From positions 62,001 to 126,000 of the forward strand of contig DATIKW010000039.1 of the NCBI GenBank assembly GCA_035477115.1: DNA of 64,000 nucleotides, in the 5' to 3' direction. The notes under the pieces are model-generated. The model did not search any database and had not been told where the DNA came from. It was given only the letters and a program-made list of their open reading frames with translations. The stretch is from UBA995 sp035477115 (GTDB lineage: Bacteria; Bacillota; Sulfobacillia; UBA995). Below are positions 17,390 through 25,626 of the stretch, piece after piece (the first letter of the stretch is position 1; each line of letters begins with the position of its first letter). Both the position numbers and the translations under genes were made by a program.

Positions 17390-18561
17390 GCCGTCACCCC
17401 CAGCCGGCCGTATATCGCTTCATCGGTGGAGGACTGGATGGTGATGGCCAGCGCCGGACAGGCGGCGGCACACACCCCGCAGCCGCGGCAGGCGGCCGGG
17501 TCGGGGACGGCCACCACCAGGATCCCGGCCGGATCGGGTTGGATGGCGATCGCCCGGTGCGGGCACAGCCGTACGCAGGTGAGACATCGGGCACAACGCT
17601 GTCCGTCCACCCGCGCTCGGGCTTCCTCCGCCGGCTGCCGGAGGAAGGCGGCGACCGCGGCGGCGGCCGCCCGACCGTCGCCCAGGCACCCCTCCAGGTC
17701 GAGGTCGGCCCGGAGACTGCCGGCGAGGAAGATGCCGGGCCGAGGACTGCGGCTCCCAAGGCGCACATTGGCCCGGGCGGGCCCGAGGTCGATGCCTTCC
17801 CCCCGCGGCGCCTCCCGCTCGTCGATGGCCGCCAGGTCGAGGGTGACGCCCACCGGCAGTCCGTCAACCCCTGCCTCGAGGAAGAATGAGTCGCCGTCGT
17901 CTTGGAGCTTCAGGGGGTGCGCCCCTTGCTTGAAGAAGGTAACGCCCAGGTCGCGCGCCACCCGGTACCGGGCATCCAGACCGTCGCCGGCCACCCGCAG
18001 GTCCCGGCCGAACCAGGTGACCTCCGCCGCGAAATCGCGTCGCGCGGCAATGGCCAGGTTGAGGGCGGCCGCATGCTGGCGGCGGCTATCGGCGGCCGAG
18101 CCGTCGAGGAAGAGGCCGATGCGGCGGCCGCGCAGGCGGGCGATGGCGGTTTCCGGCCGGCCCAGCAGCTCGGCCAGCATCGACAAGCCGAGCACGCGAG
18201 GGCCCGGCTTCAAGCCGTGCGCCTCCGGCACGGGTATCCGCTCCACCCCCATGGCCAGGACCACGGCACGGGCCTCGCCCGGCCTGCCGTCCAAGTCTAG
18301 CTGGAACCGGCCCGGTCCGCCCCGGACGGCGCGCAGCCGGGTGCCGGGCAGCACCTCGACAGGGCTGAGATCTCCCTCCAGTTCGGCCAGCAGGCGGCGG
18401 TCATCCGCCGGCGACCCGAGGTACCCGGGGAGGCTGCGCAGGGTGCCGCCGAGGGTGGATTTCGCCTCCGCCAGGGCGACCTGATGGCCCAGGCGGGCCA
18501 ACGCGCCGGCGCAGGCCAGGCCGCTGGCGCCGCCGCCCGTGACGAGGATATCGGCCTTCAT
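17386..18561 (-). CDS. HdrA-like FAD protein with C-terminal 2x[4Fe-4S] ferredoxin
   Basis: This 391-residue flavoprotein starts at ATG 18561 (ATGA overlap with the upstream gene). The N-terminus binds FAD (ILVTGGGASGLACAGALA) and a late FLAGSLRADLDLE is the second FAD contact. The last 80 residues have two ferredoxin motifs, CARCLTCVRLCPHRA and CRGCGVCAAACPALA. It lacks the HdrA CxxxCC motif carried by the neighbouring 338-residue protein. The two read as separated halves of an HdrA, comparable to QmoA/QmoB-type splits. The substrate is not identifiable from sequence; a subunit of the same electron-transfer complex is likely. Confidence 0.78.
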   Translation of the reverse strand: MKADILVTGGGASGLACAGALARLGHQVALAEAKSTLGGTLRSLPGYLGSPADDRRLLAELEGDLSPVEVLPGTRLRAVRGGPGRFQLDLDGRPGEARAVVLAMGVERIPVPEAHGLKPGPRVLGLSMLAELLGRPETAIARLRGRRIGLFLDGSAADSRRQHAAALNLAIAARRDFAAEVTWFGRDLRVAGDGLDARYRVARDLGVTFFKQGAHPLKLQDDGDSFFLEAGVDGLPVGVTLDLAAIDEREAPRGEGIDLGPARANVRLGSRSPRPGIFLAGSLRADLDLEGCLGDGRAAAAAVAAFLRQPAEEARARVDGQRCARCLTCVRLCPHRAIAIQPDPAGILVVAVPDPAACRGCGVCAAACPALAITIQSSTDEAIYGRLGVTA

Positions 18562-19574
18562 CCGACCTTCACCTCCCAGCGAGCGGCCGCGCCGGCCGCA
18601 GCCGCGGTCGCGGCAGCCCGACCGTGAGCAATGCTGTCGGCCAGGGTGCGCGGTTTCTGGCAGCAACCGGCCAGGAACACCCCCGGCCGGGACGATAGCC
18701 AGTTGGCGCCGGGTTGGCCGGCGAAGAAACCGGCGGCATCCAGGTTGATCCCCAGCGCCCGGGCCAGGGCCGGGGCGTCGGGGCGCGGCCAGATGCCTAC
18801 GGACAGGACCACGCCGTCGAATGCCTCGCGGCTCACGGCCGCCTGGCGGACATCGTCGTACACCAGCGTGAGCCGGCCGTCCGCTTGGCCGACCCGGGCG
18901 GGTATCCCCTGGACCAGCCGGATCTTCTCCCGCGCCTGCTCATACAGGTTGTGGGTGATGCGCCCGGCGGTCTGCAGGTCATTATAGAAAATGCTGATTT
19001 TGAGGTCAGGGCGATCGACCAGCAGGCCGAGCGCCAAGCGCAACGCGTAAGGACAACACACCTCCGAGCAGTAGTCCCGGCCTCGCGCCGGGCAGCGCGA
19101 GCCCACACACTGCACGAAAGCGAGTTGCCCCCCGGTCGGCGGCTCGCCCCTCCGGACCGCCTGCTCCAGGTCGGTGCCGGTCAGGACGCCGGGCAGCCGC
19201 CCATAGCCCAGGTCGGGCCATTCGGCGGCGGGGGCCGGCGTCATCCCCGAAGCCACGATGATCGCCTCGGCCTCCAGGACGCCGTCGCTCAACTCGACGC
19301 GAAATGCGCCCGGCCGACCCTCCAAGGCCTGGAGGGTCGTGCCCGTCCGCACGGTGGCGGCGGATGCGGCGAGTTCCTCCCGGAGATCGGACACGAGGCA
19401 CACGCCGCAGTGCAGGCAGCGGTCGGTGGCCTTGCAGGCGTAAGCAATCGCCTGGCCGCCGAGCCGTGGTTCGCGCTCGACCAGGATGACCTCACAGCCC
19501 AGTTGGCCGGCGGCGACGGCGGCAGCCATCCCCGCCACGCCTCCTCCTATCACCAGTATCCTCTCAGCAACCAA
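18558..19574 (-). CDS. HdrA/QmoA-like FAD protein
   Basis: This 338-residue flavoprotein has ILVIGGGVAGMAAAVAAGQ at the N-terminus and an early CLHCGVCLV replacing the usual HdrA DCxxC segment. It also has the diagnostic FVQCVGSRC...YCSEVCCPYALRLA block at about residues 150-180. FLAGCCQKPRTLADSIAHG near the end is the HdrA-type second FAD contact. It has no C-terminal ferredoxin; the downstream coupled gene supplies one. Its start lies 30 bp after the cooC gene on the same strand. This is a second, split HdrA in addition to the giant fusion. Confidence 0.82.
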   Translation of the reverse strand: MVAERILVIGGGVAGMAAAVAAGQLGCEVILVEREPRLGGQAIAYACKATDRCLHCGVCLVSDLREELAASAATVRTGTTLQALEGRPGAFRVELSDGVLEAEAIIVASGMTPAPAAEWPDLGYGRLPGVLTGTDLEQAVRRGEPPTGGQLAFVQCVGSRCPARGRDYCSEVCCPYALRLALGLLVDRPDLKISIFYNDLQTAGRITHNLYEQAREKIRLVQGIPARVGQADGRLTLVYDDVRQAAVSREAFDGVVLSVGIWPRPDAPALARALGINLDAAGFFAGQPGANWLSSRPGVFLAGCCQKPRTLADSIAHGRAAATAAAAGAAARWEVKVG

Positions 19575-19604
19575 GGCGCGGCCCCCTTCCGCGGCAATTC
19601 CCGT

Positions 19605-20372
19605 TCAATCCGAGGTACGGCCGTCCGTCAAGCCCGCCCGAGCGGCGACGGCCCGGACCGCCTGCAGGGCGGCCGAATCCGCCGGCAGCCGGGCCAGCGG
19701 TTCCCCATGGAGGTCGAGGTCGGCCACGTCCCGGTCGTCGGGGATGAAACCGCCAACTTCTAGACCGGTCGCCGCGATGGCATCCTCCAGCGGACGCCGG
19801 TCGATCACCCGGTTGACCACCAGCCACACCCGACCCGGCTTCAACCCGATCTCGTCGACCAGTTCCCGGATGCGGCCGGCCGTGCGCAAGCCCCGGACGG
19901 TGGCGTCGCTCAGCACGAAGGTCATGTCCATGTCCTGCGCCACGCGGCGCGACAGATGCTCCATGCCCGCCTCGTTGTCTACGACCAGGAAGTCGTAGTC
20001 GCGAGCCAGCGCCCCCAGGTGGTTGCGGATGAGGTCATTGGGGAAGCAGTAGCAGCCGGGCCCTTCGGGCGTGCCCATGCTCAGGAGGTCCAGCCGCGGC
20101 GTCTCCACCAGCACCGAGCGGAGCCGGTATTCGATGAGCTGGCTCTTGGGCATGCCGGCCGGGGGAGGTCCGGGAGCCTTCACCTCCTCCAGCACGTCGG
20201 CCACCGTCCGGGGGACGGCGATCCCCAGCGCCTCGTGCAAGTTGGAGTTGGGGTCGGCGTCCACGGCCAGGATGGTGCCCCCGGTCCCTTCCTGCAGGGT
20301 CCGGATGAGCATGGCGGCGAAGCTCGTCTTGCCGGTGCCGCCCTTGCCCGCGATCGCTACCCGTACGGGCAT
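19605..20372 (-). CDS. cooC: CooC-like nickel-insertion ATPase (copy 1)
   Basis: CooC is a dimeric MinD-type ATPase that matures the nickel cluster of CO dehydrogenase. The 255-residue product starts at ATG 20372, 2 nt after the upstream gene. It has a deviant Walker A with signature lysine (AIAGKGGTGKTSFAA), AVDADPNSNLHEALG, the metal-binding CxC in GPGCYCFPND (about residue 115) and a switch region LVVDNEAGMEHLSRR. The CxC and NEAGMEH are specific to CooC rather than MinD. No cooS/acsA gene is in the window, so the client enzyme is elsewhere. Confidence 0.9.
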   Translation of the reverse strand: MPVRVAIAGKGGTGKTSFAAMLIRTLQEGTGGTILAVDADPNSNLHEALGIAVPRTVADVLEEVKAPGPPPAGMPKSQLIEYRLRSVLVETPRLDLLSMGTPEGPGCYCFPNDLIRNHLGALARDYDFLVVDNEAGMEHLSRRVAQDMDMTFVLSDATVRGLRTAGRIRELVDEIGLKPGRVWLVVNRVIDRRPLEDAIAATGLEVGGFIPDDRDVADLDLHGEPLARLPADSAALQAVRAVAARAGLTDGRTSD

Positions 20373-20374
20373 CG

Positions 20375-21160
20375 TTACTCCCTCCCCGGGGTCTCTCCCA
20401 TCATCTCCAGCACCCGCCGGCCCACTTCCTGCACGTCGGCCCACAGTTCGGGAGCGGCGACCGGCGGCGGCCCTCCCGGCCCGGCGATGGACCGTTCCAG
20501 CACCGCTTCATCGTGGCGGAGATGACCGAGGACCTCGATGCCGTCCAGGCGTGACTCCAGGAAAGCCCGTTCGGCGGCGTTGCGGAGCTTGTTGCCTACG
20601 ACCGCTACCCGCGGGATGCCCAGGTCGGCCGCAAGGCGGGCGATGGTCCCGGCGGACTTCACGCCGGCCGGGCTGGGCTCACTGACGATGATCAGGAGGT
20701 CAACGCCGCGGGCGGTACCCCGGGTGAAGCCCTCAATCCCCGCCCCCATGTCCATCACCACCTGGTCCTGTCTCCCCAGGAACAACGCGGTGACCACGGC
20801 TCGCAAGAAACTGGCCTCGCTGCAATAACATTCGCTGCCCCCCGGCTTCACCGCCCCCATGCGCAGCAGCCGGATGTTGCCGTGCCGCACCGAATAGCGG
20901 TCGAGCAGGTCGTCGACCCGGGGATTCAACACGAAGAACAGGCCGCTGCCCGCCCGGTCCTTGACGACCTCCTGCATCTCGATCAGCGGGACCAGACCAT
21001 CGAGCGACGCGGGTGGGAAACCGAGGGCGAGACCCAGGCTGGCATCGGGGTCGGCGTCGACCGCATACACCTGATAGCCCTGACCGGCGAGGAACAAACA
21101 CAATCCCGCAGCCAGGGTGGTCTTCCCCGAACCGCCTTTTCCGCCGATGGCCAGTTTCAT
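20375..21160 (-). CDS. cooC: CooC-like nickel-insertion ATPase (copy 2)
   Basis: This is a second CooC-family protein of 261 residues, a diverged paralogue of the next gene rather than a recent duplicate. It has AIGGKGGSGKTTLAA, AVDADPDASLGLALG, a CxC motif in GGSECYCSEAS (about residue 117) and VVMDMGAGIEGFTRG, in which the NEAGxEH of copy 1 is replaced by DMGAGIEH-like residues. Two adjacent CooC proteins may serve CO dehydrogenase and acetyl-CoA synthase centres separately. It is the first gene of the tightly packed redox run, after an 81-bp gap. Confidence 0.88.
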   Translation of the reverse strand: MKLAIGGKGGSGKTTLAAGLCLFLAGQGYQVYAVDADPDASLGLALGFPPASLDGLVPLIEMQEVVKDRAGSGLFFVLNPRVDDLLDRYSVRHGNIRLLRMGAVKPGGSECYCSEASFLRAVVTALFLGRQDQVVMDMGAGIEGFTRGTARGVDLLIIVSEPSPAGVKSAGTIARLAADLGIPRVAVVGNKLRNAAERAFLESRLDGIEVLGHLRHDEAVLERSIAGPGGPPPVAAPELWADVQEVGRRVLEMMGETPGRE

Positions 21161-21241
21161 CGCATGGCGATGCCCCTTATCCGGTCATCGTTCACTATCA
21201 GGGTACCATGAAGTGAGGCTTCCAGGCCGGAAGGCCGAACA

Positions 21242-21871
21242 TTAAGTCTTCGGCAAGGCGCGGATGAGAGCGGACAGGGCATCGCCCGCCACCCCCGCCA
21301 GGTCCTCCGTGGCCAGGTGGGCGGGCGCGGTCGCGTCGAACAATACGTTGCCGGCGGGTCCCGTCACCGCGTCGCCGCCCCACAGGACGAAGGCCACCGG
21401 CAGCAGGGGTAAGGCGGTCACCAGCGCCGAGGCGTCGCCCAGCGGCAACCGGCCCGCGCCCAGGCGGGCGGCGGCTTCGGCCAGCCGCTCCGGGGCAGGC
21501 CCGAAACGCCGCACCAGCCGGTCGACCACCCGGCGGCGGAAAGCGGCGAAGTAGGCGTTACCCCCCGGCAACTCGCGGTAAGATATCCAGCGTGCCCGCG
21601 GCGGCGCGCCGGAGCTTGTGACCAGGTAGTGGAGGATGATCAGGCGGGTGACCTCGGACACGGGCTGTTCGGGGGCGGCCGCGGCGAACACCCGTCCCGT
21701 CGGATGCTGCACGCCGTAGGTGACATTCAGGTAATCCAGGGAGATGATGCTGCCCGCCGCATCGAAGCGGGCACCGGCCCGGGCCGCCATCGCGCCCGGT
21801 TCCCGCGCCGCCAGGTCGCGTTCGGCCAGCTCCAAGGCCACCCGGTAGACTTCCGCCGACCGATCCTGCAA
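21242..21871 (-). CDS. DUF3786 domain protein
   Basis: This 209-residue soluble protein matches the DUF3786 pattern: a helical N-terminus, then FDAAGSIISLDYLNVTYGV, an ILHYLVTSSGAP segment, ISYRELPGGNAYFAAF and a C-terminal FVLWGGDAVTGPAGNVLFD. The function is unknown. In anaerobes these genes recur beside CO dehydrogenase/acetyl-CoA synthase, corrinoid or CooC genes, and here it precedes two cooC genes. A role in metallocofactor or corrinoid protein activation is plausible but unproven. Confidence 0.78.
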   Translation of the reverse strand: MQDRSAEVYRVALELAERDLAAREPGAMAARAGARFDAAGSIISLDYLNVTYGVQHPTGRVFAAAAPEQPVSEVTRLIILHYLVTSSGAPPRARWISYRELPGGNAYFAAFRRRVVDRLVRRFGPAPERLAEAAARLGAGRLPLGDASALVTALPLLPVAFVLWGGDAVTGPAGNVLFDATAPAHLATEDLAGVAGDALSALIRALPKT

Positions 21872-21952
21872 GACCCACCCACTCCTTCCCCGAAGCTTTC
21901 CTTCCCGATCATCACCGGCAAGTCCTGCTCCGAGGAGGACACGGGACCGGTT

Positions 21953-24835
21953 TCAACGGCTGACCGAGGTCGCCGCCACGTCCACTTTCACGCCGTGCAG
22001 ATAGGTGTTGGCCACGGTGAAGCGGCGCCCGCCGATGGCATAGCGCACCCGGACCGTCACCGCCGCCGCCACCGAATAAGTCCCCGGGCGGGACCAGACC
22101 ACGTCGAAGGCCCATCCCGGATCGGCTTCCACCTCCTCGATCTTCCCATAGGGCGGGTCTTCGGCCCAGGCGCGGACGGTGAAGCGGGCGGGCCGGCCGA
22201 CGATCCAGGCAGCCGGCCCTTCCAGGGCGAGCACCACCCGCGGCTCGCCGAGGGTCTCGGCCTGCAGGGTCGGCCCCTGACCCGGGCGGTCGGTGCCGGC
22301 CCCAGCCGGTATGTTCACCGTCCACCGTTGCTCGCGTAAGATCTGGCCCTGGTTGCTGAAGGAGAAGGCGCGTACGACGTAGCTGCCCGGCGCGGGGTAG
22401 GCGGGGGTAAACCGGGAGACGAGCAACCCGGGGGTGGAGTCGACCGCGCGCCGGCCGTCACCCAGTTCCCACTCCCAGCGCACATGGTAGGTACGGGACT
22501 CCTTGCGGGAGGTGATCAGCCGGCGGACCGTCTGCACGTCCACGCGGGGGGGTTCGGCGGTGTGCCCGCTGACTTCGGGCAGCCCGTGGGCGCCGATGGG
22601 CCCGGGCAGGGGGCCGGCCGGGCCCGGAGGGGGCGGCGACTCGGCGGGATCGGCCGTGGGAGCCCGCGGGGGCGAGCCGGGAGGTGGCGCCGGTGTCAGT
22701 CTTTCGTCTCCACCTGCGGAAGCCGGCGGCCGGGATGGCGCGTGGTCTTCCGGCTCGGCGGCTCGGGGCGGAAGCGAGTCGGGGTCGGCGGCCCGGGGAG
22801 GCGGCACGTCAGCCTCACCCGGCGGTTCCGCGGCCGGAAGCCCGGGCCGCTCGGCCCCCGGGGGCGGCGGTGGCGGATCCGGCTTCCAGGCCACTTCGTA
22901 GGTGAAGGGAAAGTCCCGGGCACCCGGGCCGAGCAAGGCGGCCGCCCAGGGATCGCGGGCGGGGGACCCGCCGGCCCCGTCCCCGCTCGCCGACTGCTGG
23001 TCCTCTCCGGGCGCGGCCAGGGGCGTCAAGCGGACGCCGACCAGCAGTCGGTGGAGACCCGGCGCGGGCAATTCCAGCCTGGCCTCCGGCACCGGCCCTT
23101 CCCGCTCGAACTCCGCCGACCAGGTATCCTGGACCAGGCTGTCAGCATCCACGGCGTGCGCCCACAGTTGCCACCCCAGGCCGCCCCGGGCCGCCTCCCA
23201 GTGACCGTCCGCCCGGACGGTCAGCACCAGGCGTCCTCCCGAACTCCCCTGCGCGGCCACCTGAAGATAGGTCGGCCGCCAGGCATTGGCCCGAGCGCGG
23301 ATCCGGCGCGCCCACCCGGCCGGGCGGTCAGGCAGTTGCTGCCAGTGGCTGACCTGGTGAGGGAGGGTGAGGGCGTCGGCCACCGTCTGGTGCAGCCGCG
23401 AGTCCTGGAGGAGGGCCAGGTGGGTGCCCCGCCACAGTCCGGGGATGACCACGAGGTGGTCATCCTCAGCCAGGGGCACCAGCGTCGACTCGACTTCCAC
23501 CACCAGGTCATTGTCGGTGACTCCCTGCCACAGCGCCCCGGCCAGATTCAGGGTGCGGCCGGCGACGATCACCTGGCGGACGCCGTCGGGGGGCAGGGAT
23601 TCGCTCTGGTTCCACCGCCAGAGAAGATGGTTGGCCGTCAGCCGGTGCTGGATCGGCCGGCCCGCGGAGTCCCGGCCCGCCGGGAAGGCCAGCCGCTCGG
23701 GGACGAGCCGCTCGGCCGCCACCCCCGCCGTGGGCAGGGGCAAGAGCCGGCTCAACACCTGGAAGGCCAACGAGGTCCGGTTCTGCTCGAGGTAAGCCCT
23801 TCCCCGCTGGTATAGATAGTCGGCGGCGGCCGCCCGTAGATACTCGAGTACGCCCGCCGCCGGGTCGGGGGAGGTCAGGATGGACTCGGGCGGCGGCTTC
23901 AGGGTGACGGTGCGCCGGGTGGCAGCCCGCAGGTAATGATGGCGCCCGGTCTCCAGGGCCAGGAGTTCGTAATAGGCCAGGGTCAGGGCTTCGCCCTCCC
24001 GCGGCGGAGTCACGAGGCAAGCGGGAGGGGTGAGGGGCGGCAATTGCGTTTCGAGAAACCATGCCCGGTACAGGTGAGGGCGCTGGGTCGCGAACCAGGC
24101 GGTGAACGAGCCGGCTTCCGCTCTCGCTTGACCCGGCGGGGCCGGGCCGGCGAGGACTTCGCCCTCGCCGAGGAACTCGTGATACAGGCCGCCGTAAACC
24201 ACCGCGCGTTCCGCCACGTAAGTGACGGCGTCCCGGAAAGGCGGCAGATCCTCAGCGGTCGCGCCGCCCCGGGGCGGGGCCGGCCATAGATCTTGCCGGG
24301 CCTGTTCGGCGGCGACGCGGACGAGGTGGGCGCTGAAAGCCCCCCGTGCGGGAGCGGCGATCAGCACGAGCGTACGCACGCGGCCGGCCGCCCCGGGAAG
24401 GCGCAGGTAGTACCGGCCGATCAGTCCCCCATAGCCGTAGCCGACCAGATCCACCTCGGGCGCACCCGTGCGCTCGAGCACCCACTGCACTTTCCCGGCC
24501 AACTCGCGGGCGGCGAGCCGCACGAAATCTTCATCTTCGATGGTAGAGTAATCGAAGGGGAACACATCCCGGCCCGGCCGGTAGGCCCGATCCGCCAACT
24601 CGGCGAGTAAGCCAGTTCCGCGCCGCCCCGGCCCAGGCGCGTGCCCCCAGGCGCGTCCCGCCTCACCTCCCAGACCCGGCACCAGGATCACGGGGACGCG
24701 GCGGGGGCCCGGGTCGCGGGAGCGGATCGTCCCCGGCTGCCCGCCCGCCGCCGCCGGATGCAGCAGGATCAGCCCGACTACGACCGTCGCGCTAGCGCGG
24801 ACCCACCCGCACCTGCCGCCGCTCCCAGAACCCAT
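21953..24835 (-). CDS. Exported alpha/beta-hydrolase (lipase-like) protein lacking the Ser nucleophile
   Basis: This 960-residue secreted protein has a signal peptide (hydrophobic VVVGLILLHPAAAGG). Residues about 45-200 look like a PGAP1/lipase-type alpha/beta-hydrolase: VPVILVPGLGGEAG, then VDLVGYGYGGLIGRYYLRL, where the lipase box GxSxG reads G-Y-G-Y-G. The DNA gives GGC at the nucleophile position. A long central region of unknown fold follows. Next comes a Pro-rich linker of about 100 residues, a PKD-like beta domain (WEWELGDGRRAVDSTPG, YPAPGSYVVRAF) and a second beta domain. ATG 24835 lies inside the upstream lipoprotein gene, overlapping by 44 bp. It may bind rather than hydrolyse its ligand. 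Confidence 0.72.
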   Translation of the reverse strand: MGSGSGGRCGWVRASATVVVGLILLHPAAAGGQPGTIRSRDPGPRRVPVILVPGLGGEAGRAWGHAPGPGRRGTGLLAELADRAYRPGRDVFPFDYSTIEDEDFVRLAARELAGKVQWVLERTGAPEVDLVGYGYGGLIGRYYLRLPGAAGRVRTLVLIAAPARGAFSAHLVRVAAEQARQDLWPAPPRGGATAEDLPPFRDAVTYVAERAVVYGGLYHEFLGEGEVLAGPAPPGQARAEAGSFTAWFATQRPHLYRAWFLETQLPPLTPPACLVTPPREGEALTLAYYELLALETGRHHYLRAATRRTVTLKPPPESILTSPDPAAGVLEYLRAAAADYLYQRGRAYLEQNRTSLAFQVLSRLLPLPTAGVAAERLVPERLAFPAGRDSAGRPIQHRLTANHLLWRWNQSESLPPDGVRQVIVAGRTLNLAGALWQGVTDNDLVVEVESTLVPLAEDDHLVVIPGLWRGTHLALLQDSRLHQTVADALTLPHQVSHWQQLPDRPAGWARRIRARANAWRPTYLQVAAQGSSGGRLVLTVRADGHWEAARGGLGWQLWAHAVDADSLVQDTWSAEFEREGPVPEARLELPAPGLHRLLVGVRLTPLAAPGEDQQSASGDGAGGSPARDPWAAALLGPGARDFPFTYEVAWKPDPPPPPPGAERPGLPAAEPPGEADVPPPRAADPDSLPPRAAEPEDHAPSRPPASAGGDERLTPAPPPGSPPRAPTADPAESPPPPGPAGPLPGPIGAHGLPEVSGHTAEPPRVDVQTVRRLITSRKESRTYHVRWEWELGDGRRAVDSTPGLLVSRFTPAYPAPGSYVVRAFSFSNQGQILREQRWTVNIPAGAGTDRPGQGPTLQAETLGEPRVVLALEGPAAWIVGRPARFTVRAWAEDPPYGKIEEVEADPGWAFDVVWSRPGTYSVAAAVTVRVRYAIGGRRFTVANTYLHGVKVDVAATSVSR

Positions 24836-25475
24836 GGTTCAGCACTTCCAATCGGGTCACCGGTTCTCCCCGCTCGAAGGCGGCGCGCGCCGCGGCCCAG
24901 TCTTCCTCCCAGCGCAGGAGGCGGACGCCGCCCGCGTCGCGGATGAACGCCACCAGCCAGCTGTCTCCCGGCCGCAGCACGATCTGTTCGTCGCCGGCGC
25001 GGATACTGACCGCGCCCTCCTGGTCGACGCCCAGGAACTCGAGGTCGAAAGGCACGAGCCGTTGCTGGTTGTCGATCACGTTATGCCTGCCCAGCACTGC
25101 GCCGTGGAAGTCCCGCACCTCTCCCTCGAGACGCAGCGGGTCGGTGAGGTGCAGGGTCCAGGGAAGGCGGTCGGCCCGGCGCACTTCCTGCACCAGGGTG
25201 ACTCCCCGCCCCCGAGCATGGTAGGCGACGAGAAGGCGGGTGCGGCCCCCGGGGGCCATGGCCCGGTCGGCCACCACCAGAGAATCCTCGGCCAAATCGA
25301 GGTGATAGGCCGGCTCCCGGCGATCCTCCGCGGGCGCGGCCTCCAGGGCATGGCTGTTCGCTTCGTCCACCACGAGCAGCACGAAGGGGCGCGCGGGACC
25401 GCAACCGGCGGCTGCGAGCACCGGCGGCAGCGCCAGGGCGGCGATGAGGAGGAGCAGGCGATGGGGCCGCCGCAA
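24792..25475 (-). CDS. Putative lipoprotein, unknown function
   Basis: I do not recognise a family. TTG 25475 follows GGGAGGTGA at ideal spacing and gives an N-terminus MRRPHRLLLLIAALALPPVL, then AAAGC, a plausible though weak lipobox. The mature part (about 200 residues) is rich in beta-strand patterns (RPFVLLVVDEANSHALE, LVAYHARGRGVTLVQEV, IVLRPGDSWLVAFI). It has no catalytic motif or further membrane segment. Its 3' end overlaps the start of the lipase-like gene by 44 bp, so the two are probably co-expressed and act together outside the membrane. Confidence 0.62.
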   Translation of the reverse strand: MRRPHRLLLLIAALALPPVLAAAGCGPARPFVLLVVDEANSHALEAAPAEDRREPAYHLDLAEDSLVVADRAMAPGGRTRLLVAYHARGRGVTLVQEVRRADRLPWTLHLTDPLRLEGEVRDFHGAVLGRHNVIDNQQRLVPFDLEFLGVDQEGAVSIRAGDEQIVLRPGDSWLVAFIRDAGGVRLLRWEEDWAAARAAFERGEPVTRLEVLNHGFWERRQVRVGPR

Positions 25476-25626
25476 CGCCTTCACCTCCCGGGGATAGCCT
25501 GGGGCAAGGGGTTCCCTGGGGTGGGATCCGGCTCCTCCCGCGAAGGCTAGCAACCCATCGACAAGCTGCGAGCCGGGTCAGGCGCGGCATGGCGGCCGGC
25601 GGGAGAGAAAGAGGGGATTACGCGGC

